From Mesostigma viride (Eukaryota > Streptophyta > Mesostigmatophyceae > Mesostigmatales > Mesostigmataceae), in contig RPFO01000080.1 of assembly GCA_009746045.1 (NCBI GenBank), forward strand, positions 7,847,140 through 7,895,639: a stretch of 48,500 bases of DNA, read 5' to 3'. A program made the position numbers and the translations under genes. The stretch's first letter is position 1. Every line of letters begins with the position of its first letter. Positions 31,660 through 43,162 of the stretch are shown here, piece after piece. The notes beneath the pieces are model-generated. The model did not search any database and was not told the origin of the DNA. It saw only the letters and a list, made by a program, of their open reading frames with translations.

Positions 31660-32870
31660 CCACCCTCCTCGCCTCCACCCCCCCCGGCCCCTCTGCCTCC
31701 ACCGACTCCATCACCGCCCAGCTCCGCGACATCGACCAGCGTCTTAAGGACAATGCCATCGCTATCATCAAGGTCCTGCAGAACACCGCCGGCCTCACCG
31801 CCCAGGCGGTGAAGGACATTGCCGCCAAGCCAGCCCCGGCTGGCCTGGCCGGCGATGCTCCTCCCATCCCGACCTGGGCGGACATGCTCACCACCTCCAC
31901 CATCTCCGCCGTCGCAGCCCAGCTCCAGCGGCAGACGCTTTCAAGACCTCCGCGAGGAGGCCGAGCTCGCCAAGCGCAGCCTCAACGTCATCGTCAAGAA
32001 CTTCGGCATCATTGGAGGAAGGTGAGAATTCCATGAGAAGCTTGCGTGACGTGCATTTGAGAGAGAAACTCTTGGTCGCATGGGCCTTACTGGTGAGATC
32101 GAGCTGGTCGCCCACCGCCTTCCCTGCGCGCGGGGTAAGGCAGGGACGCCTCCGCTTCTTCTCACCTTTTAGAACCCGGCGGACAAGATTTTCTTTCTCA
32201 GGCGCCGCAAGCGGCTCGAGAACACTCCCTTCACCCTTGACGACGACTTGACCCTTGCGCAGCAACAACGGCGACGGGAGCTATGGCCGACCCACCTCCA
32301 GCTCCGGCAGACCAAGGCGGGGCAGCCGGTGTACTGGAAGGGGGCGGCCATCTACGTTGGCCACAAGCCCTGGCACGCGACCCCCGCGGCCCCAACGATT
32401 CCAGCAGCCCCAGCTTAGGGGAATACAGCAGTACTAGTGTAGAATAGATAGACCGTGGCCTTGTACATGTAAGCCTCCTACTGAGGCTAGAGCTATACCA
32501 GCTGACTCACGAGTCTCATTTAGCCATGTACATGTACATGTGTGCCTATGATGTGCCACACTCTAGATGATGCCTAGCTTTATCTAGCTAGTTATGCTGT
32601 GCCCATGCAGCGAGCTGCTCTCTGCTGAGATGCCACGCTCTAGCTCTTGTATAGCTATGCTGATCTTCCCCACCTATGACGGGCTCCCCTTAGCTGGGTA
32701 TTGCCCGAGACTCTGGGTGGTGCAGGTGCCCTAGTGCACCTAGAGCAAGTGTTGTTTACATTCCCACCCTTGCAGGAAGTAGCTTAGAATGTATTATAGG
32801 CTCATATGCCCCTTCTCTGGGCTATGTGCTACATATACTCCCAACGGAGTTATGTTCCTATTAATTAACT
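31660..32870 (+). mobile_element. ORF1-only retroelement, copy A, 3' half
   Basis: It resumes at CCACCCTCCTC directly after the copia LTR and corresponds to copy C without a gap. It comprises the second half of ORF1 (to about 32417) and a 450-bp 3' untranslated region ending in GGAGTTATGTTCCTATTAATTAA. ORF1 has several indels (for example FQDLREEAELAKRSLNVIV is split across frames), so this copy is dead. Confidence 0.75.
31665..32417 (+). pseudogene. ORF1-like protein, C-terminal part, frameshifted
   Basis: The frames together encode ITAQLRDIDQRLKDNAIAII, KPAPAGLAGDAPPIPTWADM and, further on, FLRRRKRLENTPF and QPVYWKGAAIYVG, all matching copy C. The frame changes several times, so no full protein can be made. 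Confidence 0.75.
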
Positions 32871-32920
32871 AGCCTCGTCTGTCTATCGATTAATTAATTA
32901 ATTAATTAATTAATTAATTA
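32871..32920. repeat. (ATTA)n tail between two inverted elements
   Basis: About nine ATTA/TTAA units lie at 32889-32920 between the 3' ends of copies A and C. Variable-length simple-sequence tails are typical of LINE-mobilised elements. The centre also carries CTCGTCTGTCTATCG, seen again near 7436. Confidence 0.85.
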
Positions 32921-32994
32921 GGAACATAACTCCGTTGGGAGTATATGTAGCACATAGCCCAGAGAAGGGGCATATGGCCTATAATACATTCTAA

Positions 32995-34738
32995 CCCGTG
33001 TTTTTTTAATAAGAACGCGATATATCGCGTTGTAAGCTTTTTTTAGAACGCGTATAGCACCTAAGGAAAAATTTTTTTCATGGTCATGTATATACTTTCC
33101 TGAAAGCCCATAAATCAAAGGATTTTTTGAGCTACTCAGACCTACAAAATGCTAATTCATTAGAGAGATACACTGGTTTGAATACAGGGGGGTCTGACCA
33201 TGACCGCGATTTCTTGACCCTAGCTAGGTCACAAGTCATGTGCTTATTCACAAATGGTTCATGAAAAAAATCTGGCTTCTTGCACGAGCTATGGGCAACA
33301 TATGCAGGCTCTGTGAAACAAAACTCAGGCCCATTGGGCCACTGGAGCTATTTTTCATTAGCATCACAATTACAACGCAGTGGGAAAAATGAGAGCCCTT
33401 CACAACATAAATACATGACGCAACGACATGAGCCCCATAAACGGGGCCATAGTGAGCTTGGAGGGTCAAAACGTTGAAAATAGGTGTTGTATAAGTTATA
33501 CAGCATCAAACATGCATCAAACATCATGACTGGATGACCTAATATGACTGAATCAGGAAGCCATAGCCAAAGCATCATCCACTCTCACAACGTGTTGAGC
33601 ACATGCCTCGTGGGAACAGAGGTGCTGGGTTTTCATTCCATAACGCGTGCAATACTGAAAGAAAGAGGCACGTGTAATGCAAGGCTTGGATAGGTTGATT
33701 GAGTGATCCATGAGCTTACATGCAGGCAAAGATGACGCTGGAATGCATGCTAGCAAATGGTGGCAAGATGCTAACAACACATGATTATACACCATGATTA
33801 TGGGCACCTAGCTGGTCTTCTTGCACAATCAACGCAGTATAAAACCATCAACATCCAATCCTCACGATATATGCACGGCTTGACGACGTATACAGCACCT
33901 AAATACTGCACAACTGCAACCTGCTATGGCTGACATGCAAGCAACGTCGAGTAGGATGGCGGTCTTAGAGAGGCTGGGCAGAGGTCGGTAGAAATAAGTG
34001 GAAAACTGGCAGAAACTAGGTAGAAACACGATATACTTACGCCTGCAAGCACTATTGAGCCGGTGGCAGAGGCCATTTCCAGGAAAATACAGCATACCGT
34101 AGCAATAGCCACGGTCACGCCTTACGCTATTTGCAGGCACCATCATGCCCGGCGCTACCCAATAAAAGTCTGCACAATTCTCGGTTTAGCCGAGAGTCCG
34201 GACGTTCGGAATGAATAAACATGTGTTAAGAAGTCGAAACACCATGGAAATACCAAGCATGGTGCCGCAGCAGACCCGAGTCTTGACGTAATGATATGTA
34301 TGCCGGTTTCCAGGGTTTCCGCATGAAAGTTGGGTGAGAAACTGGAAAAAACTACGTTTCCTTTGCCCCAGTACCTCAACAAACTCGTAGAAACCTAATT
34401 ATCAACCTTTGAACGCATCATCATGGTCGTGCCACCCAACAGCCACTGAAATTCGCGCGAAAACTGGCGAGATCTACCTGCCGCCATCGCCGTCGTCTTC
34501 ACCTTCGTCCCGCGAAAATGCCTGATTTCAGTGGTACATATTTGTTTGCAGCTGTCACAAAAAAAATACCAAAAATACCAGGATTTTTTCTTGAATTCTA
34601 TGAGATGTTTCTGACCTATGTTGAAAGTTTCAGACCAAAAATCGCATGTTTAATAGGTTTGCCACGTGTCAGATTACAACGCGATACATCGCGTTCTAAC
34701 CCTACAACGCGATGTATCGCGTTGTAAAAAAACACGGG
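32995..34738. mobile_element. 1.74-kb TIR element, family 2, copy 1
   Basis: Terminal repeats CCCGTGTTTTTTT and AAAAAAACACGGG. Target duplication CTAA at 32991-32994 and 34739-34742. Just inside the left end is AACGCGATATATCGCGTT; inside the right end are two related palindromes, AACGCGATACATCGCGTT and AACGCGATGTATCGCGTT. The small frames it contains are shared with copy 2 but none resembles a transposase, so it is probably non-autonomous. Confidence 0.9.
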
Positions 34739-35000
34739 CTAAGCTACTTCCTGCAAGGGTGGGAATGTAAACAACACTTGCTCTAGGTGCACTAGGGCAC
34801 CTGCACCACCCAGAGTCTCGGGCAACACCCAGCTAAGGGGAGCCCGTCATAGGTGGGGAAGATCAGCATAGCTATACAAGAGCTAGGGCATGGCTTCTCA
34901 GCAGAGAGTGACTCCCTGCATGGGCACTGCATAACTAGATAAAGCTAGGCATCATCTGGAGGGTGGCTCATCATAGGCACACATGTACATGACTAAAAGG

Positions 35001-36501
35001 CTAGGCCTCAGCTGGTATAGCGCCTGTAGTAGGCGGGCATGTACAAGGCCACTGTCTAACTATTCTATGTACACTACTGCTGCTGTATTCCCCTAGACTG
35101 GGGCTGCTGGAGTCGCTGGGGCCGCGGTGGTCGAGGGGCCGGGTCGCGTGCCAGGGCTTGTGGCCGACGTAGATGGCCGCCCCCTTCCAGTACACCGGCT
35201 GCCCCGCCTTGGTCTGCCGGAGCTGGAGGTGGGTCGGCCATAGCTCCCGTCGCCGTTGTTGCTGCGCCAGGGTCAAGTCGTCGTCCACGGTGAAGGGAGT
35301 GTTCTCGAGCCGCTTGCGGCGCCTGAGAAACGAAATCTTGTCCGCTGGGCTCTCAAAGATGAGAAGAAGCGGAGGCGCCCCTGCCTTACCCCGCGCGCGG
35401 GGGAGGCGGTGGGCGGTCAGCTTAATCTCACCAAGAAGGCCCATGCGTGCAAGGATTTTGCTCTCAAACGCACGTGCAAGCTTCTCAGAATTCTCACCTT
35501 CCTCCATGTCGAAGTTCTTGAGTATGGCGTTGAGGCTGCGCTTGGCGAGCTCGGCCTCCTCGCGGAGGTCAAGCGTCTGCCGTTTGAGCTGGGCTGCGAC
35601 GGCGGAGGTGGTGGAGGTGGTATGTTGCTTAAGCATGTCCGCCCAGGTCGGGATGGGAGGAGCATCGCCGGCCAGGCCAGCCGGGGCTGGCTTGGCGGCA
35701 GTGTCCATCACCGCCTGGGCGGTGAGGCCGGCGATGTTCTGCAGGACCTCGATAGCGATGGCATTGTCCTTAAGACGCTGGTCGATGTCGCGGAGCTGGG
35801 CGGTGATGGAGTCGGTGGAGGCGGAGGGGGGGGGGGTGTGGAGGCGAGGAGGGTGGCGGTGGCGGTGGGGATGGTGGTGGGGAGCTCAGCAGCCAGCGTG
35901 CGACTCACAGCTGCCACATCTGCAGCTAGGGGCGTCACGTGCTGTGAGAGGGCGTCGTTGAGGTGGAGGAGGAGGGTGGATTCGGTCAGGGGGATGGGGC
36001 GCCATACGTCAATGGCACTGCGCTGAAGGATGGAAAAGAGGGCGGCAAGCTGAAGGCGCGGTCGTGTCCAGCCCCAGACAGGTCAGGTGCACGAGGCTGG
36101 AACTGGCCGTCAGACTGGCTGCGGAAGCATTTATGGCGTTGGAGGCGTTGGCACAGGTCGAAAAGGGAGGAGTACGACCCATAAAACAAAAGCTCCAGGA
36201 TCCGGATGGGTGCCCTGTCGAAATAGCCGGGTCTGTTGACGTCGAAGGTGGAAAATAACTCGTCAACATCAAAGTCGTACTCAGACCAGCTAGGTTCGGT
36301 TGGGCGGCTGCGTTTGGGCTCGGGCGAGGCTGAAGGCGAGGCAGGAAGCCCGGGAGGGTGCTGGGCAACCACCAGTGCGCGACTAGTGTCACCGCTGCCT
36401 GCCGGACCTGAGGGCCAAGCTGCAGCCGAAGCTGCAGACGTATTTTCATTGCCGAGCGCAGCCGCCAGGCTGCGTTGCGTCAAGGCGCGTTTGTTCGCCA
36501 T
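35001..36501 (-). pseudogene. ORF1-like protein with coiled coil and L1-ORF1p-like C-terminus
   Basis: The N-terminus (36501) is MANKRALTQRSLAAALGNEN, then Pro/Ser/Ala-rich sequence, a basic PKRSRP, and WSEYDFDVDELFSTFDV. After frame changes near 36100 and at a C run near 35830 it reads ITAQLRDIDQRLKDNAIAIE (coiled coil), PPIPTWADML, then LDLREEAELAKRSLNAILKN, MGLLGEIKLTAHRLPRARGK, PPLLLIFESPADKISFLRRR, TPFTVDDDLTLAQQQRRREL and GAAIYVG. The order coiled coil, RRM-like part, then a small basic C-terminal domain (S-x-x-d-k-x-x-f-L-r-x-r-k...dDLT...q) is that of L1-type ORF1 RNA chaperones. It is not followed by ORF2, as in half-L1 elements. Role in RNA binding is inferred from this resemblance. 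Confidence 0.65.
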
Positions 36502-36650
36502 ATATTGCGTGATAGCGTCGGAAAATTATATCAGCATGTGCGTCTTAGAAAGACGAAGCAATTGTGATATTCACGACTAAATTCGGTGCTCAAACGTGAA
36601 AGTTATGAGCGCCGCCGTCAGCCATGGCTATCTCGTGGCTCGTGTGGGGA

Positions 36651-37053
36651 GTAAATGTGTTGGGAGTTCAATCGATTAATTGTCCTCGTGCTAATAATTG
36701 ACTATAATGCGACGTTTACGTGCATGCATGTGCATGATACAAAAGGAAAACACTGCATGCCTGCACCAATGCGCTCCAGGCCTAGCTCCCGACTTACTGA
36801 CCAGCCCATGCATACCGTAAGATATTGCATTTTCATTATAACAAGGAGACAACCAGATCATTCATGTTAAGTACGTAAGATCAAACAGGCATATTCAGCA
36901 ATAAAAAATAAGAGGCTGCGTGCTCGCTGGTTGTCTCAGCGAAACAATATCAATGGGACCTAAGTATGTAACTTTCGTGTAATTATTTTCTAATGAGATT
37001 CGCATAGTACTCCGTGGCATTCCCATGCGCATGACACGCAAGCACTTCCTTAA
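36651..37053. other. No gene seen
   Basis: AT-rich spacer between copy C and the next TIR element; short frames only. Confidence 0.45.
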
Positions 37054-37809
37054 CCCGTGTTTTTTTAATTAGAACGCGATATATCGCGTTGTAAGCTTTT
37101 TTTAGAACGCGTATAGCACCTAAGGAAAATTTTTTTTCATGGTCATGTATATACTTTCCTGAAAGCCCATAAATCAAAGGATTTTTTGAGCTACTCAGAC
37201 CTACAAAATGCTAATTCATTAGAGAGATACACTGGTTTGAATACAGGGGGGTCTGACCATGACCGCGATTTCTTGACCCTAGGTCACAAGTCATGTGCTT
37301 ATTCACAAATGGTTCATGAAAAAAATCTGGCTTCTTGCACGAGCTATGGGCAACATATGCAGGCTCTGTGAAACAAAACTCAGGCCCATTGGGCCACTGG
37401 AGCTATTTTTCATTAGCATCACAATTACAACGCAGTACAACGCAGTGGGAAAAATGAGAGCCCTTCACAACATGACGCAACGACATGAGCCCCATAAACG
37501 GGGCCATAGTGAGCTTGGAGGGTCAAAACGTTGAAAATAGGTGTTGTATAAGTTATACAGCATCAAACATGCATCAAACATCATGACTGGATGACCTAAT
37601 ATGACTGAATCAGGCAGCCATAGCCAAAGCATCATCCACTCTCACAACGTGTTGAGCACATGCCTCGTGGGAACGGAGGTGCTGGGTTTTCATTCCATAA
37701 CGCGTGCAATACTGAAAGAAAGAGGCACGTGTAATGCAAGGCTTGGATAGGTTGAGTGATCCATGAGCTTACATGCAGGCAAAGATGACGCTGGAATGCA
37801 TGCTAGCAA

Positions 37810-40800
37810 CACATCACCTAAAAACGGCCTTTTTTGTTACATGGGGTCATATCTCCCACACATATAGTCAGATCGGGGTGCCTTTCTGGACTTAAGGTCC
37901 CCCTAGGACCCTGTTCACATCACATTAATTGGGGGGCCAACTGACCTATTTTTAGCATCAAACCGTGACGTGGAAAAGTGCAAAAAACGATGTTTTCCAG
38001 GCATAAGGAGGCATAGCAGCCACACACAAGTAGTAAATGTAGTCCAATTCAGCTGGAAATGGTCATGCTTATTAATTTATATCCAAAGACAAAAACCGCC
38101 CTTAAGTATGCAATGTAGGACCAAACTATGTGCTATAATTCTGGCATACATGAGCCAAAACACCGTTTTAGTGCATTATTTTCAAACTTATGAAGCCCCT
38201 GCCAGCACATATGCGGCCCAATCATGCCAGAATTCGTCACATTAATAGCACAATACTTGAATTTACACTAGAACACAAGTTGGACATATTAGGACCACTG
38301 CCGGCCCACTAAAAGTGACGGATGCAAGCAGAAATAGAGCGATTTTTGCAAAAATACTCCATATTCTGCGCCATTGTCTTGGAAAACTTTGCATTCTTCA
38401 CTCAATTATCGTCATGGCTGTCATGGGATTCATATACATGCCACTGGGGCTGGATACATTAGCCAACACAGACTAAAAAAGCGATCATCAAGGGATAAAA
38501 TCACCATCAATCACAGTAGATGCTGGCATTCGGAACAAGCACCATAGTGCCTACAAGCCTCAAGAAGGGGAGCTTGGCTGACCAGTCGTGCCTGTCGGCT
38601 GACCAGTCTCTTTTCTAAACGGGCCCCGCTCGGCAGCACACACAATCTCCTTTGCAGTACTTGGCCCACTCTGCTGGGCACCCCTGCTGTGCGTGTCTTA
38701 TAGCAGCTAATCCAAATATATATCTGCCAGGTGCCTCTCTGCTACATGGAAATACAAAGCGCAATCAAGGACAGCAGTGGCTTGGGCTGCTATTCAATTG
38801 AGCTCAGCACCTAGCTGCTGTACAACATAATTCTGCATCAGTGCCTGTCCTAATTGCGCCCCCCCGCCCCCTTGCCATCATCGTCATGCTCATCATAGTC
38901 TTTGGAACGTGCACTGAACTCCAACCCTTGGACAGTCCATAGGTCATTAAGAATCTGTGCATGTAATGCTAGCTCTTCTCAGTTGAACTCATCTACCACC
39001 CTCTCATGGTCGTGTCATCTCTCATGTAATCCACCTAGGTTTATCGTGGCCACTGATCTTTCAGCCCCTCCTGACATCAAAATCTGGGCAAACACACTGT
39101 TGACATCGCCCTTCCGTTTTAGCCTGCATGGCTCCTCATGTTTACCCTTATCTCATCCCTCAACACACCTATAACTGTCTATTCATCCCCCTTGCATAGG
39201 CGGTGCATAACTGCGGCATGATGGGGGCTTGCCAAAAATAGGTGTAAAATGCATGGGATGGCACGGGGAGGCTCACACTCATCGGTTTACAATCACACTC
39301 ATGTGCTAACAGTGTCCCTCTCTGCTTTTGACACTGCATGCACATGCATTTCCTACCGGCTATATCAAGCCTTTAGTGTGGTTTGGTGCATCAAGAGAAA
39401 TGGCAGGTCAGCTGAGTGCATCAGACCACATTTGTGTTAAGTGTACGCTTGCAACGCTGTTTGCCCACCGCATGGAGCTCCCCTTTCGGACAGTGGCGCA
39501 AGTAGCACTTACACCTTACTCCCAGCCGCTCACCCTGCCCATGCTAGCAACAAGAACAAATGCATGGTCCCCATCCCAACGTAAGGTGCATCACATGGAT
39601 GGCCCTGCCATCACCTAGCAGTGTGCCACCCCTCTCCACCTCAACCTACTCTGAAATGCCAGGGCCCCAACAAACCTTTCAAGACATGGCACTCCTCAAA
39701 GAAGGCAACCCCTCAAAGAAGGCGAGGCAGTTTAGGTCTAGGGGGGCTTTGGGTAAGTTAAAAGATGATAGAGTTCACTAACACAGGCCACGGCAACGAC
39801 AACCTGCCTCACCCGCTGCATCCATACATCACAAGCCATAAACTGCACAGCCTCGCATGATTGCCTAAGGGTCACGTGATCCAAGGTGCCCTTCAGGCTC
39901 ACCCCACCCAGCACACCGGCCCATCCTCACCACCCCACTGGTCATAGTCATCTACAGTGGCATCAAACTCCTCTAGGACAGAGTGCAGTAAAGGCAACAT
40001 AGACGTCCTGACACAATTGAATAAGAACGTGGCTGCTACCTACTGCCCTTAATAAAAAATGTCCATGGCTTGCACAAATACGCATTCAATTCTTCAAGCA
40101 AGCATGCTAACACCTTCACAGCACATCCCAAGGTTTATATCCATCGAGCTTTGTCAACAAGCATGACTTCCTGATGCAAACTTAGCTGTCAAGCTAGGAG
40201 GAGGAAAGCTAGGTAAAGAGGTGAGATAGACCCCCCCACAGCACCTTCCTGCACCAAAACCATGACAATATCATCCAGAGCTTGCTAAATACGTACAGCT
40301 AGCCGGTAGCGGGCGACCTTGCAGTCCAGGTTCAGCGCGAACATCTCGTGTCAGCACCCGGCGGAGATGGCGGACGCGAACCCACAATGCTATAAAAGCG
40401 AGTCATAAGACTATTTCGGGGAGCGGTGAACGGCTTGGAACACCGAAGGTATGCCGCGACAAAAGCCTGAAGTTTTTCTCGGAAATACACGCCTGGATGT
40501 GGATTAGGGCACCGTTGTCGTGCTTGTGCTTGCGTTGCGAGCAGGCAACCAGTGTTTCTTGCAGTGTCGAGCAGTAACAGATGGTGGCGCGAGAGCAATA
40601 TGTGACTTTTAAATCATGGCTACACAGCTTACACCTCCGCAGGCATGTTGGAACAAGCCCCGCCATGCCGTGAGCCGAAAAAAAGGAAGAAACGCATCAA
40701 GCAAGGACGGTCGTAAACGTCACTGAAAACAGCAAAATCTGACCTGCCGGCAGGTAATGCGACAGCCTGGAAAATGTGATTCGTTTCTCGAAAAACTGAT

Positions 40801-41211
40801 TAGCGCTCGTGAAAGTAGACTTGAAGCCCATTCGGATTCCACCTTTTGGGAATTGTGAGCTTCCAACAAAAAAGTTTCCCCCACAATTAATAAACATGCA
40901 TTTTCGCTGCCAATTCCAGATCTGGCCGACACAAAAAATCAGCGTCTCAGTTTGCGAATTATTTTGACGCATGAACATACGCGAATAATATCTACCATGC
41001 ATCATCGCAAAGCAGGAGAGTTTACGCGTCGTTTGCATCCATCGCAGCGACTTAACATGCATAATTGACTTTTGACTGATATTCCGGCGGACATAGGGTC
41101 GACAGCCATGCGAGGTGGAATTTTTCTGGTCCCGTCGTCCTCAACGCGACGCGTTCGCGCCAAAATTCCCAGGATCTCATGTAACCGGACGGACCGATTT
41201 TAGGTGATGTG
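37810..41211. mobile_element. 3.4-kb DNA transposon with CACATCACC ends
   Basis: Both ends read CACATCACCTAAAA (right end as reverse complement), continuing imperfectly for about 39 bp to a shared GTTACATG. The target duplication is AA (37808-37809, 41212-41213), fixed by comparison with the empty site in family 2 copy 1. CAC-type termini with 2-3 bp duplications occur in CACTA/EnSpm-related elements; the superfamily is not settled. Decayed coding blocks lie on the minus strand. Confidence 0.85.
38560..40000 (-). pseudogene. Decayed transposase-like coding blocks
   Basis: On the minus strand, blocks without many stops read LHSVLEEFDATVDDYDQWGG (near 39960), GDVNSVFAQILMSGGAERS then HDHERVVDEFN and ELALHAQILNDLWTVQGLEF (39180-38900), and GQALMQNYVVQQLGAELN then IAAQATAVLDCALYFHVAE (38860-38740). 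They look like parts of one large helical, acidic protein split by introns or indels, most likely the element's former transposase. I see no catalytic triad I could name. Confidence 0.4.
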
Positions 41212-42198
41212 AAATGGTGGCAAGATGCTAACAACACATGATTATACACCATGATTATGGGCACCTAGCTGGTCTTCTTGCACAATCAACGCAGTATAAA
41301 CCATCAACATCCAATCCTCACGATATATGCACGGCTTGACGACGTATACAGCACCTAAATACTGCACAACTGCAACCTGCTATGGCTGACATGCAAGCAA
41401 CGTCGAGTAGGATGGCGGTCTTAGAGAGGCTGGGCAGAGGTCGGTAGAAATAAGTGGAAAACTGGCAGAAACTAGGTAGAAACACGATATACTTACGCCT
41501 GCAAGCACTATTGAGCCGGTGGCAGAGGCCATTTCCAGGAAAATACAGCATACCGTAGCAATAGCCACGGTCACGCCTTACGCTATTTGCGGGCACCATC
41601 ATGCCCGGCGCTACCCAATAAAAGTCTGCACAATTCTCGGTTTAGCCGAGAGTCCGGACGTTCGGAATGAATAAACATGTGTTAAGAAGTCGAAACACCA
41701 TGGAAATACCAAGCATGGTGCCGCAGCAGACCCGAGTCTTGACGTAATAATATGTATGCCGGTTTCCAGGGTTTCCGCATGAAAGTTGGGTGAGAAACTG
41801 GAAAAAACTACGTTTCCTTTGCCCCAGTACCTCAACAAACTCGTAGAAACCTAATTATCAACCTTTGAACGCATCATCATGGTCGTGCCACCCAACAGCC
41901 ACTGAAATTCGCGCGAAAACTGGCGAGATCTACCTGCCGCCATCGCCGTCGTCTTCACCTTCGTCCCGCGAAAATGCCTGATTTCAGTGGTACATATTTG
42001 TTTGCAGCTGTCACAAAAAAAATACCAAAAATACCAGGATTTTTTCTTGAATTCTATGAGATGTTTCTGACCTATCTTGAAAGTTTCAGACCAAAAATCG
42101 CATGTTTAATAGGTTTGCCACGTGTCAGATTACAACGCGATACATCGCGTTCTAACCCTACAACGCGATGTATCGCGTTGTAAAAAAACACGGGTTAA

Positions 42199-43019
42199 GT
42201 ATGCAGCAAAGAAAACGCAATGCAACCTGCGGTGCAATGTGCAGTGGCAATAAGCCTATATAACAAAAGCAGGTGTATCGCCTTCCTTGAACAAGTGCAC
42301 CTGCAAATGCCTTCAGCAATCCACAATCTTGTACCTAGCGCACCCATGCATGCAGTACAAAAACACCAGGACTGTCTGTCATGAGGGGGATTGGCATGTA
42401 CAAAAATAAATCTAGCCTTTGCCCCCTGAATCCGCGCAAGACGTGCAGAAGAGCCCACACCCGTTGCCAGCGTTGGGTCACATGCCCGTAGCACCGGAGA
42501 TGTATTCTAAGAGGCCAGCAGGTACTTGAAACACAGCACCTAGTGCCAGGCCTATCGCTTTTTGTACAGCTTGTTTGTCTAAAAAGACTTGGTTGAGGCC
42601 TGTAGTTTTTCAAGGCACCCAACCAAAAGCAGTGTTGCAAGGCACCCACCCATCAAATCCTCACACCACGGCCAGCCATCGCTCATCACGCGGGAGCAGT
42701 GCGGGGTCCCGGGCCGTCACGCCATGCTTCATCCACAGCCAGAACAAGTTCAAGAAAATTTTGATATCCCCAGCCCAAGTGGCCATCAATCTTTTTTTCA
42801 CCGGTTGATGCCTCAATTACCTATGAAACAAGGGGGTTGCCAGGGCTCAGAGACTAAGGCTTTGCAAGGGAAAAGCCCCCAGTTTCGGGGTTCGCACTTC
42901 GTCTTCTTATCTCTTCCCTTCCCCCCGCCCCCCCCCCCAAATATTTATAAAAACCATCGTCGTAAAGTATCATTGTGGGTATCAAGGCTGCAAAGGAGCA
43001 CTCCTATGTTCCAAACTCA
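42199..43019. other. Downstream flank of the EEP gene, no other gene
   Basis: It includes a short duplication (AAGGCACCCA at 42612 and again at 42641) and a C run near 42932. It probably holds the 3' untranslated region of the minus-strand gene ending at 43020. Plus-strand frames here are not supported. Confidence 0.45.
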
Positions 43020-43162
43020 TCATAAGCTGAGGGACAGCACGCTGGTAAGCGGCGCGTGGTCCGAGTACTTGTCCTTGAAATCCGCCGGCCACGTGCCCTT
43101 GGCCATGTGCTCCGGCAGCTCGGACGACTCAACAACCATGTCGGCGGCGCACGCGAGGCTGC
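43020..43162 (-). CDS. EEP/EF-hand protein, last exon
   Basis: Acceptor GGGTTCACAG precedes 43162; the exon reads SLACAADMVVESSELPEHMA, then KGTWPADFKDKYSDHAPLTS and ends VLSLSL with TGA at 43020. SDHAPLT is the C-terminal catalytic motif of the endonuclease/exonuclease/phosphatase fold (the His acts as general base in the family). It joins the previous exon in phase (a split Gly codon). See 47361-47604 for the whole protein. Confidence 0.85.

Larger units (their letters stand above)
32921..36650 (-). mobile_element. ORF1-only retroelement, copy C (inverted)
   Basis: This copy is oriented opposite to copy A and tail-to-tail with it, giving an inverted repeat with arms of more than 1.2 kb. 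It is split by the family 2 TIR element at 32995-34738 (CTAA duplication). ORF1 spans about 35001-36501. The 5' homology with copy A reaches the GCCATGGCTGAC region near 36620. No reverse transcriptase ORF follows ORF1, only a 3' untranslated region. Confidence 0.78.
37054..42194. mobile_element. TIR element, family 2, copy 2, with nested insertion
   Basis: Same ends as copy 1 (CCCGTG...CACGGG) with target duplication TTAA (37050-37053 and 42195-42198). The inner sequence matches copy 1 closely apart from small gaps, but is interrupted at 37810-41211 by an unrelated transposon. The palindromes near both ends are conserved. Confidence 0.9.

Noticed and set aside
33862-34146. 94-codon minus ORF, present in both family 2 copies
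   Set aside because: Conservation is explained by recent common origin of the two elements; there is no transposase motif.
35173-36026. Plus-strand ORFs of about 260 codons
   Set aside because: They are antisense to the ORF1-like gene of copy C, which is matched by the independent copy A on the opposite strand.
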